Part shown: positions 45,336 through 53,574 of the stretch, piece by piece | Layout: every line of letters starts with the position of its first letter | How positions within the stretch are numbered: the stretch's first letter is position 1 | Source: Methylicorpusculum oleiharenae | GTDB lineage: Bacteria; Pseudomonadota; Gammaproteobacteria; Methylococcales; Methylomonadaceae | Direction of reading: 5' to 3' | DNA: 64,000 nucleotides | Assembly (NCBI RefSeq): GCF_009828925.2 | Contig: NZ_WUTY02000001.1 | Span: 4,494,492-4,558,491, forward strand | The notes under the pieces: model-generated | The model's database searches: none | Seen by the model: only the letters and a program-made list of their open reading frames with translations | What the model was told of the DNA's origin: nothing | Position numbers and translations under genes: made by a program

Positions 45336-46290
45336 ATCGCAATTAATCATTGCCGGTCAAACCCTCTCCGAATGCTGTAAAAAAATTATCCCGGGCCAAA
45401 GCGATGAGGCGCTGCTGGCTAAATTAGAATCACTCATTCCGGATTATCCGGTACGTTTGGCCATGATTGGAGAAGAATGGTATCGCATAGGGGGTGTGGT
45501 CGACTCCGAAGGTAAACGTATCGCCCATGATTTAATTGAATGGACGGAAAGAACCTATATTCAGTGCGGCCAAAATCTGCAAATTCTGATCGACCATGCC
45601 CGCGAACAAAAACTGATTGCCACCCGGCAAACCGGAAAAACGCTGTATTATGTCGTTCAAACCGGCAAACAAGCCGCTGATTTCACCCTGATTGAAATCG
45701 ATAAGACGCATGAAATTTCCGACCGGTTAATGGTCAATGAAAAAGAGTTGCCGGAAGATTTAGAGGAATTTATTGATCCGATGAATCCGGCCAGTATTGA
45801 AAGTTTTTACCTGGGCTCATCCAACTACACCTACCGGCGCAAAACCGATATCAATTTATTCATGGAAGAAATCAACAAACATCATGCGTTCGAACATCCG
45901 GTTCAACGTTTTATGGACGACTGGAACCGTAGCAGCGCCGGTCAAAGTCATAAACTGTCTGAAGACTGGATCATCCGACCCTATCAACATACCGGCCGTT
46001 TCGGCGAGCAAATTGTGAACGCCGAAATTATCAACACCCACGTCAATCACCTGCCTTACCTTGAAGATATCAGCGGAATCAAAGGCAACACACTCAACAA
46101 TCTGTTAAACCGGTTCGATCGCCAGGCCGGCTATCCATTTGCCTGGTTTTTTTACATGGTCAAAGGAAAACTGGTTTCGCCCTACAGCGCCCAATCGGTT
46201 TACAAAGACATCACCGGTGATTTTGCTTACCTTCCGGAACGTGATGAAGCCATCCTGCGCGACTGGATTGCCCAGCCTTATAATGTGTAA
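45328..46290 (+). CDS. Unrecognised nif-cluster protein
   Basis: 320 aa. The ATG at 45328 has GGAG six bases upstream and overlaps lrv, so translation is probably coupled. There is no signal peptide, membrane segment or Cys cluster; cytoplasmic. Notable stretches are WYRIGGVVDSEGKRIAHDLIEWTERTY (split) and QCGQNLQILIDHAREQKL at residues 50-100, EFIDPMNPASIESFYLGSSNYTYRR in the middle, and a C-terminal PYSAQSVYKDITGDFAYLPERDE. I cannot assign a family. In Azotobacter nifE follows lrv; here this gene takes the place and ends the operon before a repeat. Confidence 0.75.
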   Translation: MNESQLIIAGQTLSECCKKIIPGQSDEALLAKLESLIPDYPVRLAMIGEEWYRIGGVVDSEGKRIAHDLIEWTERTYIQCGQNLQILIDHAREQKLIATRQTGKTLYYVVQTGKQAADFTLIEIDKTHEISDRLMVNEKELPEDLEEFIDPMNPASIESFYLGSSNYTYRRKTDINLFMEEINKHHAFEHPVQRFMDDWNRSSAGQSHKLSEDWIIRPYQHTGRFGEQIVNAEIINTHVNHLPYLEDISGIKGNTLNNLLNRFDRQAGYPFAWFFYMVKGKLVSPYSAQSVYKDITGDFAYLPERDEAILRDWIAQPYNV

Positions 46291-46368
46291 TCCGTAACCC
46301 GGATTCATCTGTATTTGCGAATCTAATCATATGGCCTTGAAACTTAAGTTAACCATTTCAACGAAAAA

Positions 46369-46529
46369 TATACCCATCGTGGATCGAAATTCGGCACCGG
46401 GGTGTCCGTCAAAGTACGCCGTAAATACTTCCCTATAGGCTCTATGCCAGCATCCATGCTGGCAAAGCCTTTGCCGAACAACCCGTTGCCTCCTTAGGCA
46501 CTGCCGAAAATTGAAGTGCGAAAGGTATA
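46369..46529 (+). repeat. 161-bp structured repeat R, copy 2
   Basis: Same length and orientation as 6535-6695. Contains the perfect hairpin TGCCAGCAT-CC-ATGCTGGCA, which is changed at one base in copy 1. It lies between the convergent nif operon and fmdB gene, and touches the fmdB stop codon. Confidence 0.8.
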
Positions 46530-46904
46530 CTAATGACTGATCATCCACGGCCGCTGGGACGGAAAGACCTTGCTGCCATCGGGCATAAACACCACCTGCT
46601 GACTCAAATCACTGCGATCCGGATGTTTAATGTTACAGCCGCAGCTTTTGCCGTGCTGATGGCGTAAGGCCGTTTCTTCTCGGGCATCCGGTGTTGATAG
46701 CCGGGGTTCATGCTTTGCCTTCTCGTTGGTTTCGATGATTTTTCGTTTGGCCGGCGCCATAGCCAGCACCTGCGGAGCGATCAAAATCACACGGGCGCTG
46801 GGCTTGCCGCATCTTGGGCACGCACAGGGCATACCGGCTTGATCCATGGTCGCAAGATCATGGAAAACGCCATGATCTGAACATTTATAATCATAAACAG
46901 GCAC
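46530..46904 (-). CDS. fmdB: FmdB-type zinc-ribbon regulatory protein
   Basis: 124 aa starting at a GTG at 46904. AGGAG lies eight bases upstream of that GTG but only three before the in-frame TTG at 46910, and GTG gives the family start MPVYDYKC. Zinc ribbon: C8 region in YDYKCSDHG and CPRCGKPSARV. A later CGCN with the GKSCGC segment may bind a second metal. FmdB family members beside fmdA in Methylophilus influence formamidase expression. It is the last gene of the urt-fmd operon. Confidence 0.85.
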   Translation of the reverse strand: MPVYDYKCSDHGVFHDLATMDQAGMPCACPRCGKPSARVILIAPQVLAMAPAKRKIIETNEKAKHEPRLSTPDAREETALRHQHGKSCGCNIKHPDRSDLSQQVVFMPDGSKVFPSQRPWMISH

Positions 46905-46993
46905 GATCAACGCTCCTCTTGATTTGTTTAAGATAGAAACATCACTGATCCACGAAGCTACTCTAATGTGGACTCATTGCGGATTTTTTATAA

Positions 46994-48223
46994 TTAAAGA
47001 TCCGGTGACAAAGGCACTTGAACACTGCCGTCCACTTCTATTTTGGGACCATCGGCATTGGGCTTGACCTCAAACTTGAAGATATCCGTAGGCAGCCATA
47101 AGGTCGCACAGGCATTTGGAATATCTACAACCCCGCTGATATGGCCTTGAACCGGCGCAACACCGAGAATGGTATAGGCCTGCGCTCGCGAATAGCCGAA
47201 TTTGGTCAGATATTCTATCGCGTTTAAACAGGCCTGGCGGTATGCGATATGAACATCCAGATAATGCTGTTTGCCGCCCTCATCGACGGAGATACCTTCA
47301 AATATCAAATAATCGTCATATTTGGGCGCCATCGGGCTGGGTTTGAAAATAGGATTTTTGATACCGTATTTCTGCATGCCATCCTTGATCAGGTTAACCC
47401 GCATATGAATCCAGCCGGCCATTTCAATGGCGCCGCAAAACGTAATTTCGCCATCGCCCTGACTGAAATGCAAATCGCCGACACTGAGCCCGGCATTGTC
47501 GACATAAACCGGAAAATACACAGTTGAACCGCGGGATAAATCCTTGATATCGCAGTTACCGCCATGTTCGCGCGGCGGAACGGTCCTGGCACCTTCTGCA
47601 GCGGCAGCCTTTGCCTCTTCGCCCTTCATCCGGCCCATATGCGCGGTATCCGCATAAGGCAATGTTGCCAGCGCAGGCACTCTATCCGGATCGGTATCGT
47701 ATAACGCTTTTTCCCGTGTATTCCACTCTTCCAGCATGGCTTTTGAAGGCAATGTTCCGATCAGCCCCGGATGGATCAACCCGGCAAATTCAACGCCCGG
47801 CACATGGCGAGATTTGGTAAACATGCCGTTAAAATCCCAGATTGTCTTTTGCGCTTCAGGGAAATGTTCGGTCAAAAAGCCGCCGCCGTTCTGTTTGGAA
47901 AAGAAGCCGTTAAACCCCCACTGACTCTCTTCAAATGCACCGATATCGAGAATTTCTACGACCAGCAAATCACCGGGTTCTGCGCCTTCAACCCCTACAG
48001 GTCCCGATAGAAAATGCACTTTTGACAAGTCGACATCACGCACATCATCGGCGGAGTCGTTGTTTTTGATCTGACCGCCGGTCCAGTCCACCGACTCGAC
48101 TATAAAATCATCGCCGGGTTTCACCATCGCCACCATAGGAATGTCAGGATGCCAGCGGTTGTGAATCATATCGTTTTCGTAAGGGGATTTGTTTAAATCG
48201 ACTTTTATAATGGTGTCAGCCAT
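46994..48223 (-). CDS. fmdA: FmdA, formamidase
   Basis: 409 aa acetamidase/formamidase family protein, ATG at 48223 behind CAGGAG. The start DTIIKVDLNKSPYENDMIHNRWHPDIP and the segments SGPVGVEGAEPGDLLVVEILDIG, HPGLIGTLPS, FPVYVDNAGLSVGDLHFSQGDGE (split) and GWIHMRVNLIKDG are the usual FmdA landmarks. It hydrolyses formamide (and slowly other short amides) to formate and ammonia in the cytoplasm. Its gene follows urtABCDE, whose transporter would supply urea or short amides. Formate can be oxidised for energy by a methanotroph. Confidence 0.94.
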   Translation of the reverse strand: MADTIIKVDLNKSPYENDMIHNRWHPDIPMVAMVKPGDDFIVESVDWTGGQIKNNDSADDVRDVDLSKVHFLSGPVGVEGAEPGDLLVVEILDIGAFEESQWGFNGFFSKQNGGGFLTEHFPEAQKTIWDFNGMFTKSRHVPGVEFAGLIHPGLIGTLPSKAMLEEWNTREKALYDTDPDRVPALATLPYADTAHMGRMKGEEAKAAAAEGARTVPPREHGGNCDIKDLSRGSTVYFPVYVDNAGLSVGDLHFSQGDGEITFCGAIEMAGWIHMRVNLIKDGMQKYGIKNPIFKPSPMAPKYDDYLIFEGISVDEGGKQHYLDVHIAYRQACLNAIEYLTKFGYSRAQAYTILGVAPVQGHISGVVDIPNACATLWLPTDIFKFEVKPNADGPKIEVDGSVQVPLSPDL

Positions 48224-48259
48224 ATCATTTCTCCTGAGTGGATTGATTGCTTGGGTGGT

Positions 48260-48949
48260 TCAAACGGATAAATAAGCCGCGACTTTGGCTTCGTTAAGCG
48301 ATGCCCGCTCTTCTTCATGAACAATTTCGCCTTTTTCCAGCACGATGACCCGATCCGCGATTTCAAGCGTAAAGCTCAGCACTTGCTCGGATACGATGAT
48401 GGACAAGCCTCGGGTATCCCTGATCTTTTTCAAGGTCCGAGCCATCTCGCGGATGATGGACGGTTGAATCCCTTCAGTCGGTTCATCCAGCAACAACAGT
48501 TTGGGCTTGCTGGCCAATGCCCTGGCGATGGCCAATTGCTGCTGCTGACCGCCGGAAAGATTCCCGCCGCGCCGGTTACGCATTTCCTCAAGCACAGGAA
48601 ACAGTTCGTAAAGATCTTCCGGTATGGTTTTTTCACCGGTGCTGGTCAGACCGGTTTCAATGTTTTCCTTGACGGTCATGGTTGAAAAAATCATGCGTCC
48701 TTGAGGTACAAAACCCAATCCCCCGGCCACACGCTGATGGCTTTTAAGATGAGTAATATCGATGTCTTCCAGCGTAACCCTGCCCTGCGCAGCCGGTATC
48801 ATGCCGATCAGCGACTTCATCAGCGTCGATTTACCCATGCCGTTACGGCCCATCACCGCCACAATTTCTCTGGGTTTAACCTGAAAGTTAAGCCCATGCA
48901 GTACTTCACTCTGACCATAAGCCACGTGATAATCTCTAACGCTCAACAT
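48260..48949 (-). CDS. urtE: UrtE, urea/amide ABC transporter ATPase 2
   Basis: 229 aa, LivF-like ATPase. Walker A GRNGMGKSTLM (near residue 34), Q-loop in GFVPQGRMIF, signature LSGGQQQQLAIARAL, Walker B LLLLDEPTEGIQP and His-equivalent region IVSEQ. The E-subtype is shown by its place after urtD and by the pattern TEGIQPSI. It powers import with UrtD. Transcribed from the urtABCDE operon on the minus strand with short gaps. Confidence 0.93.
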   Translation of the reverse strand: MLSVRDYHVAYGQSEVLHGLNFQVKPREIVAVMGRNGMGKSTLMKSLIGMIPAAQGRVTLEDIDITHLKSHQRVAGGLGFVPQGRMIFSTMTVKENIETGLTSTGEKTIPEDLYELFPVLEEMRNRRGGNLSGGQQQQLAIARALASKPKLLLLDEPTEGIQPSIIREMARTLKKIRDTRGLSIIVSEQVLSFTLEIADRVIVLEKGEIVHEEERASLNEAKVAAYLSV

Positions 48950-48970
48950 TCTGATTTCTCCTGATTCTCA

Positions 48971-49720
48971 TCAATGCCCAAGGTAAACTTCAATCACTTT
49001 GGGATCATTTTTCACGCGTGACATGGAGCCTTCCGACAACACTTTGCCCTGGTGCATGACTGTCACCCGATGAGCAATATCTTCAACGAACTGCATATCG
49101 TGTTCGACCACCAGAACAGAACGTCCTTCGGTAATTCGGTTAAGCAAATCCGCCGTTTTTTTACGTTCGGCAACGGACATCCCGGCAACCGGTTCATCCA
49201 GCATCAGCAAATCCGGCTTCTGAATCAGTAACATCCCGATTTCCAGCCATTGTTTCTGACCATGACTTAACAGACCGGCCTGTTTGTCCAGGTCATCTTT
49301 TAGAAATATGGTTTCGGCGGTTGCTTCCACCTCCCGGATGACTTCCTTATCCCGCTTGAACGCTAACGCACCAAAAACACTGCGGCCACGCGGGTAAGAA
49401 ATCTCCAGGTTTTCAAAGACGGTCAAGTCTTCGTAGATGGAAGGATTTTGAAACTTTCGGCCCACGCCCGTATGCACAATTTCGTGTTCTTTCATCCGCG
49501 TCAGCTCTTTCCCCCGGAACTTGATGGAGCCTTTTGTGGCTTGCGTGCGTCCGCAGATCAAATCCAGCACGGTGGTCTTACCCGCCCCGTTCGGTCCGAT
49601 AATCACCCGAATTTCGCCTTCATTGACATAAAACGACAAATCATTAACGGCTTTAAATCCGTCGAACGATACCGTGAGCCCTTCCACTTCAAGGACAAAA
49701 TCATTCGCCTTAATCGACAT
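48971..49720 (-). CDS. urtD: UrtD, urea/amide ABC transporter ATPase 1
   Basis: 249 aa from the ATG at 49720, which has AAGGGGG upstream and matches the family start. The frame is open further (to 49759), but that would lie inside urtC. Walker A GPNGAGKTTVLD, signature LSHGQKQWLEIGMLL (the LivG/UrtD-type LSHG), Walker B LLMLDEPVAGMS, H-loop LVVEHDMQFV. It overlaps the end of urtC by 11 bases. Confidence 0.93.
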   Translation of the reverse strand: MSIKANDFVLEVEGLTVSFDGFKAVNDLSFYVNEGEIRVIIGPNGAGKTTVLDLICGRTQATKGSIKFRGKELTRMKEHEIVHTGVGRKFQNPSIYEDLTVFENLEISYPRGRSVFGALAFKRDKEVIREVEATAETIFLKDDLDKQAGLLSHGQKQWLEIGMLLIQKPDLLMLDEPVAGMSVAERKKTADLLNRITEGRSVLVVEHDMQFVEDIAHRVTVMHQGKVLSEGSMSRVKNDPKVIEVYLGH

Positions 49721-50954
49721 AAACGCCCCCTTCCAGCGAATTGACAGGCACCGTTTCATCGGATTGTTTTTCAGTGCTTTTACTGGTTGCGGTTTCAGGC
49801 TGAGTATCCGTTGAAGTCAACGGCGCTTTTTCCAAAACTTCAGCAGGTTGGACCGGTTTTGCTTTGCCGTGATACCAGGCAGGAAGATAGGGTTCTATAT
49901 AGCGAAGAAACAGACTGGCAAGCCCATTGGGAAAAGCCATGACGACACCAATGAACAGTGCGCCCATGGCGAACAGCCATAATTCTGGAAATGATTCGGA
50001 AAAACTGGTTTTAGCCCAATTCACCAGCAAAGAACCGTAGACCGCGCCGAGTATCGACAATCTTCCGCCCACAGCGCAAAAAATCACCATTTCTATGGAC
50101 GGCACAATGCCCACAAAAGAAGGCGACATAAACCCGACCTGCAGCGTAAACATCGCTCCGCCGACTGATGAAATGGCAGCGGCCAGACAAAACACAAAGA
50201 TTTTGAAGTTGGCCACATCGTAGCCGGAAAACCGGACCCGTTCTTCACGGTCACGCATCGCTACCAGAATCCGGCCTAATTTGTTCTTACGGATAAACTG
50301 AGCGATCAGCAGGCAGCCAAACAACAGGATGCAATTGACAAAATAAAGAACCAGCTTCGCATTATCGCTGCGGATGTCCCAACCCAGCAGCGTGCGTAAA
50401 TCGGTAATACCATTAACGCCGCCGGTATAACCTTGCTGACCGATGATCAGGATGGTCAGTATTGCCGCCAACGCCTGGGTTATGATGGCAAAATAAACGC
50501 CGCCCACCCGACGTTTGAACATCGCCACGCTGATAATAAATGCAAACACAGTGGGCACCAGAACCACCACGATCAAGCTCAGCGTCAGACTGTTAAAAGG
50601 CTGCCACCACCAGGGTATAGCGGTAATCTGATTCCAGTCCATAAAATCGGGAATGCCGGGAGTGGACTGGATTTTGGTCGATACGGGATCGGACGCTTCC
50701 AGCTTCAAAAACATAGCCATACAATAGCCACCCAGCCCGAAAAACAAGCCCTGCCCCAAACTCAGAATACCGCCGTACCCCCAGCACAGCACCAGACCCA
50801 ATGCGACGAAAGAATAAGTCAGGTATTTGCCGACCAGATTCAAACGAAACACATCCAAAACCAGCGGCAGTATCACGATCAAAATAAGCGCCAGCACTGC
50901 AAATCCAATCAGGTCCTGGCGTGGCATAAATAAAGCTTTAGCACGTTCCTGCAT
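49710..50954 (-). CDS. urtC: UrtC, urea/amide ABC transporter permease
   Basis: 414 aa, ATG at 50954 behind GGAGA. LivM-like permease with about ten membrane segments; GYGGILSLGQGLFFGLGGYCM and VGGVYFAIITQALAAILTI are family landmarks. A C-terminal tail of about 45 residues is rich in Thr, Glu and Ser (TDTQPETATSKSTEKQSDE) and lacks structure; such a tail is longer than in typical UrtC proteins. Works with UrtB as the membrane channel. Confidence 0.92.
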   Translation of the reverse strand: MQERAKALFMPRQDLIGFAVLALILIVILPLVLDVFRLNLVGKYLTYSFVALGLVLCWGYGGILSLGQGLFFGLGGYCMAMFLKLEASDPVSTKIQSTPGIPDFMDWNQITAIPWWWQPFNSLTLSLIVVVLVPTVFAFIISVAMFKRRVGGVYFAIITQALAAILTILIIGQQGYTGGVNGITDLRTLLGWDIRSDNAKLVLYFVNCILLFGCLLIAQFIRKNKLGRILVAMRDREERVRFSGYDVANFKIFVFCLAAAISSVGGAMFTLQVGFMSPSFVGIVPSIEMVIFCAVGGRLSILGAVYGSLLVNWAKTSFSESFPELWLFAMGALFIGVVMAFPNGLASLFLRYIEPYLPAWYHGKAKPVQPAEVLEKAPLTSTDTQPETATSKSTEKQSDETVPVNSLEGGVYVD

Positions 50955-50975
50955 GGGAATATCTCCTTGATTTCA

Positions 50976-51902
50976 TTAATGACGGATCTTGAGAGCGAAG
51001 AGACCTTGAGGCCGCAACATGAGGATGCCGACCACCAGCAGCAACGTAATGACCTTGGCCATTGACCCACTGAGAAAAAATTCCAGCGTGGATTGCGATT
51101 GCGAGATGGTGAACGCAGATGCGATAGTACCCAGCAGACTTTGTGCGCCTCCGAACACAACAACCAGAAACGTATCGACTATATATAACTGGCCTGAAGT
51201 CGGTCCGGTGGAACCGATCATCGTAAAAGCACTGCCCGCGATACCCGCAACACCGCAGCCTATCCCGAACGTATAGCGATCGATTTTTTCGGTATTGATG
51301 CCTACAGCGCCGGCCATGGGCCGATTTAACACGACTGCGCGTACCTGTTTACCCCATCGTGAACGGAACATCAGTAAATAAACGCACAAAGAAATAAACA
51401 GCGTCAGCACCATGACAAAAATACCGTTGATCGGTACTTCAATGGTTTCGCTCAAGGCATAAGAACCCATCATCCAGTCCGGCAAAGTGACGCCCACTTC
51501 GCGCGCGCCGAAAATCGTCCGATAAAGCTGCTGCAAAATCAGGCTCAAGCCCCAGGTTGCCAGCAAAGTATCCAGAGGACGTTTAAAGAGGAAGCGAATC
51601 ATGCACCACTCCACCAGCACACCCAGCGCAAACGAAGCAAGAAAAGCCAAGCCCATCGCGACAAAGAAATAACCGTCAAACAGGCTGGGCATGTAAGTCT
51701 CAAATAATTTAGCCGTTAAATAGGTTACGTAAGCACCCAGGATCATGAACTCCCCGTGTGCCATATTGATGACCCCCATCTGACCGAAAATAATGGCCAA
51801 GCCCAGCGCCATCAAAACCAGTACAGAAAACAGAATCAATCCTGCAAATCCCTGCATCGCAAGAATTGAGGTCAGCTCACTCATGGTGTACTCATCAAAC
51901 AT
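50976..51902 (-). CDS. urtB: UrtB, urea/amide ABC transporter permease
   Basis: 308 aa, ATG at 51902 behind GGAGG. LivH-like permease with eight or more membrane segments; GFAGLILFSVLVLMALGLAIIFGQMGVINMAHGEFM (in pieces) and RPMAGAVGINTEKIDRYTFG are family landmarks. The usual periplasmic extension that some UrtB proteins carry at the N-terminus is absent. Partner of UrtC. Confidence 0.92.
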   Translation of the reverse strand: MFDEYTMSELTSILAMQGFAGLILFSVLVLMALGLAIIFGQMGVINMAHGEFMILGAYVTYLTAKLFETYMPSLFDGYFFVAMGLAFLASFALGVLVEWCMIRFLFKRPLDTLLATWGLSLILQQLYRTIFGAREVGVTLPDWMMGSYALSETIEVPINGIFVMVLTLFISLCVYLLMFRSRWGKQVRAVVLNRPMAGAVGINTEKIDRYTFGIGCGVAGIAGSAFTMIGSTGPTSGQLYIVDTFLVVVFGGAQSLLGTIASAFTISQSQSTLEFFLSGSMAKVITLLLVVGILMLRPQGLFALKIRH

Positions 51903-51979
51903 GGTTCAATCCTCCATTGCTGCCGTTTGAATAGCGTAGGCCGGAGTCAGGGTTAACCTGATCCGGCCCTTTGAAGCGT

Positions 51980-53263
51980 TTACTGATAGCCCACCGGGAA
52001 TGGATTGGGTTCAATCAGATCGGCACTTTCAAATACGACTTTGTATTGACCGTCTTTCTGAGCCAGACCGACGCGGGTCTTGGACCAAAGATGATGGTTC
52101 TCATGAATCTTGACATACCCTTCAGGGGCTGTGGTCAATTCGATACCCGGTGAAGCGGCACGCACTTTGTCGATATCAAATGAACCGGCTTTTTCTACCG
52201 CAGCTTTCCACAACCAGGGTCCCAGATAGGCTGCCTGCGTTACGTCGCCGATCACAATGTCTTTACCCCATTTGTCTTTGAAGGCCTGAACAAATGCTTT
52301 GTTATTGGGATTGTCCAAACTTTGGAAATACTTCATCGCGGCATAGGCGCCTTCAATATTTTCTCCGCCTATCCCCAGGATTTCATCTTCAGTCACGGAA
52401 ATAGTCAGCAGCAGCGGTTTTTCACTGGGCAGCTTGATACCGGCGGCATTCAGCTGTTTGTAAAAGGCAACGTTAGACCCGCCCACCACAATGGCGTAGA
52501 TCACATCCGGCTTTTTGAGTTTGATCTTGTTGATCACGGAGTTGAACTGGGTATGGCCCAGAGGATAGTATTCTTCCCCAACGACGGTCAGACCCAGCTT
52601 TTCAATATGTTTACGGGCAATCTTGTTGGAGGTACGCGGCCAGATGTAATCGGAACCGAGCAGATAAAATGTTTTGGCACCCTTCTCTTTTACGACCCAG
52701 TCGATACCGGCAATAATCTGTTGTGTCGCTTCCTGACCGGTATAAATTACGTTAGGCGACTGTTCCAATCCTTCATAAAACGTCGGGTAATACAACATGC
52801 CGTTATATTGTTCAAACACCGGCAATACCGCCTTACGTGACGCGGAAGTCCAACAACCGAATACAGCCGCTGTTTTGTCATTGACCAGCAGTTTTTTGGA
52901 TTTTTCAGCAAATGTCGGCCAATCACTGGCGCCATCTTCCTGAATGTATTCGATCTTACGGCCTAATACGCCTCCCGTGGCGTTGATCTGATCGATCGCC
53001 AGTTTCTCCGCTTGCACCGAGCCGGTTTCGCTGATCGCCATGGTGCCGGTCACCGAATGCAAAATACCGACGGTTACGGTATCATCGGTTACGGCCAATC
53101 CCGTGGTATTGACTTCACTGGTTGCCGGTGCCGCCCAGGCCATGTGTGACGCCAGCAACAGGCTCACAGGCAGGGCGCATAGCGCTTTGACAGTCAGACG
53201 ACGTCCAGACACCTGACAAGTGCTGCCGGCTTTGGATAGTCGAAGATCGGTTGGGTTACGCAT
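51980..53263 (-). CDS. urtA: UrtA, urea/amide ABC transporter substrate-binding protein
   Basis: 427 aa, ATG at 53263 with AGGAG eight bases upstream. Signal peptide LTVKALCALPVSLLLASHMAWAA, cleaved after AWA, after a polar leader of about 24 residues containing RR, longer than a normal Sec signal. The mature part has the type-1 periplasmic binding fold: GILHSVTGTMAISETGSVQAE, FGCWTSASRKAVLPVFEQYNG (split) and FYLLGSDYIWPRTSNK. These are typical of UrtA and of the Methylophilus FmdD protein. Substrate may be urea or short amides; sequence alone cannot tell. Confidence 0.93.
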   Translation of the reverse strand: MRNPTDLRLSKAGSTCQVSGRRLTVKALCALPVSLLLASHMAWAAPATSEVNTTGLAVTDDTVTVGILHSVTGTMAISETGSVQAEKLAIDQINATGGVLGRKIEYIQEDGASDWPTFAEKSKKLLVNDKTAAVFGCWTSASRKAVLPVFEQYNGMLYYPTFYEGLEQSPNVIYTGQEATQQIIAGIDWVVKEKGAKTFYLLGSDYIWPRTSNKIARKHIEKLGLTVVGEEYYPLGHTQFNSVINKIKLKKPDVIYAIVVGGSNVAFYKQLNAAGIKLPSEKPLLLTISVTEDEILGIGGENIEGAYAAMKYFQSLDNPNNKAFVQAFKDKWGKDIVIGDVTQAAYLGPWLWKAAVEKAGSFDIDKVRAASPGIELTTAPEGYVKIHENHHLWSKTRVGLAQKDGQYKVVFESADLIEPNPFPVGYQ

Positions 53264-53574
53264 AATGTGCTCTCCTAAGGTTTATGTGGTTCGCGGTTAG
53301 TGTCCGTTAAAGCGGCTTAGTCCGCCATTCGTCGGATGATCACCCCTGTTACGTCATATGACGTATAGCTAATGACACAGTGTCCAGGTATGCTTTCAAC
53401 TATGAAACCCCGTTTAGCCAAGCTTTATGCTGTTGCCTGTGGTAACTCGCAATCAGAACAACCGCCTTTTGATCCCGGTTTGGATTGGAGTACGTACATT
53501 CCATACACCATTGGTTTAAGACCCGCTTCGTCACTTTCAAAAAGACGCTTAAGCCAAGTGGCTACGCTCACCTC
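53264..53574. promoter_or_regulatory. Divergent urtA / sensor-kinase promoter region
   Basis: A 311-bp gap between divergent genes. It holds a perfect 16-bp palindrome at 53350-53365 (TACGTCATATGACGTA). No sigma-54 element matching GG-N10-GC in the right place was noticed on either strand. Translations of this gap are not gene-like. Confidence 0.5.
53350..53365. promoter_or_regulatory. Perfect 16-bp palindrome TACGTCATATGACGTA
   Basis: Self-complementary over its full length, centred 87 bases from the urtA start. It is a candidate operator for the LuxR-family regulator encoded downstream of the sensor. Confidence 0.55.
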
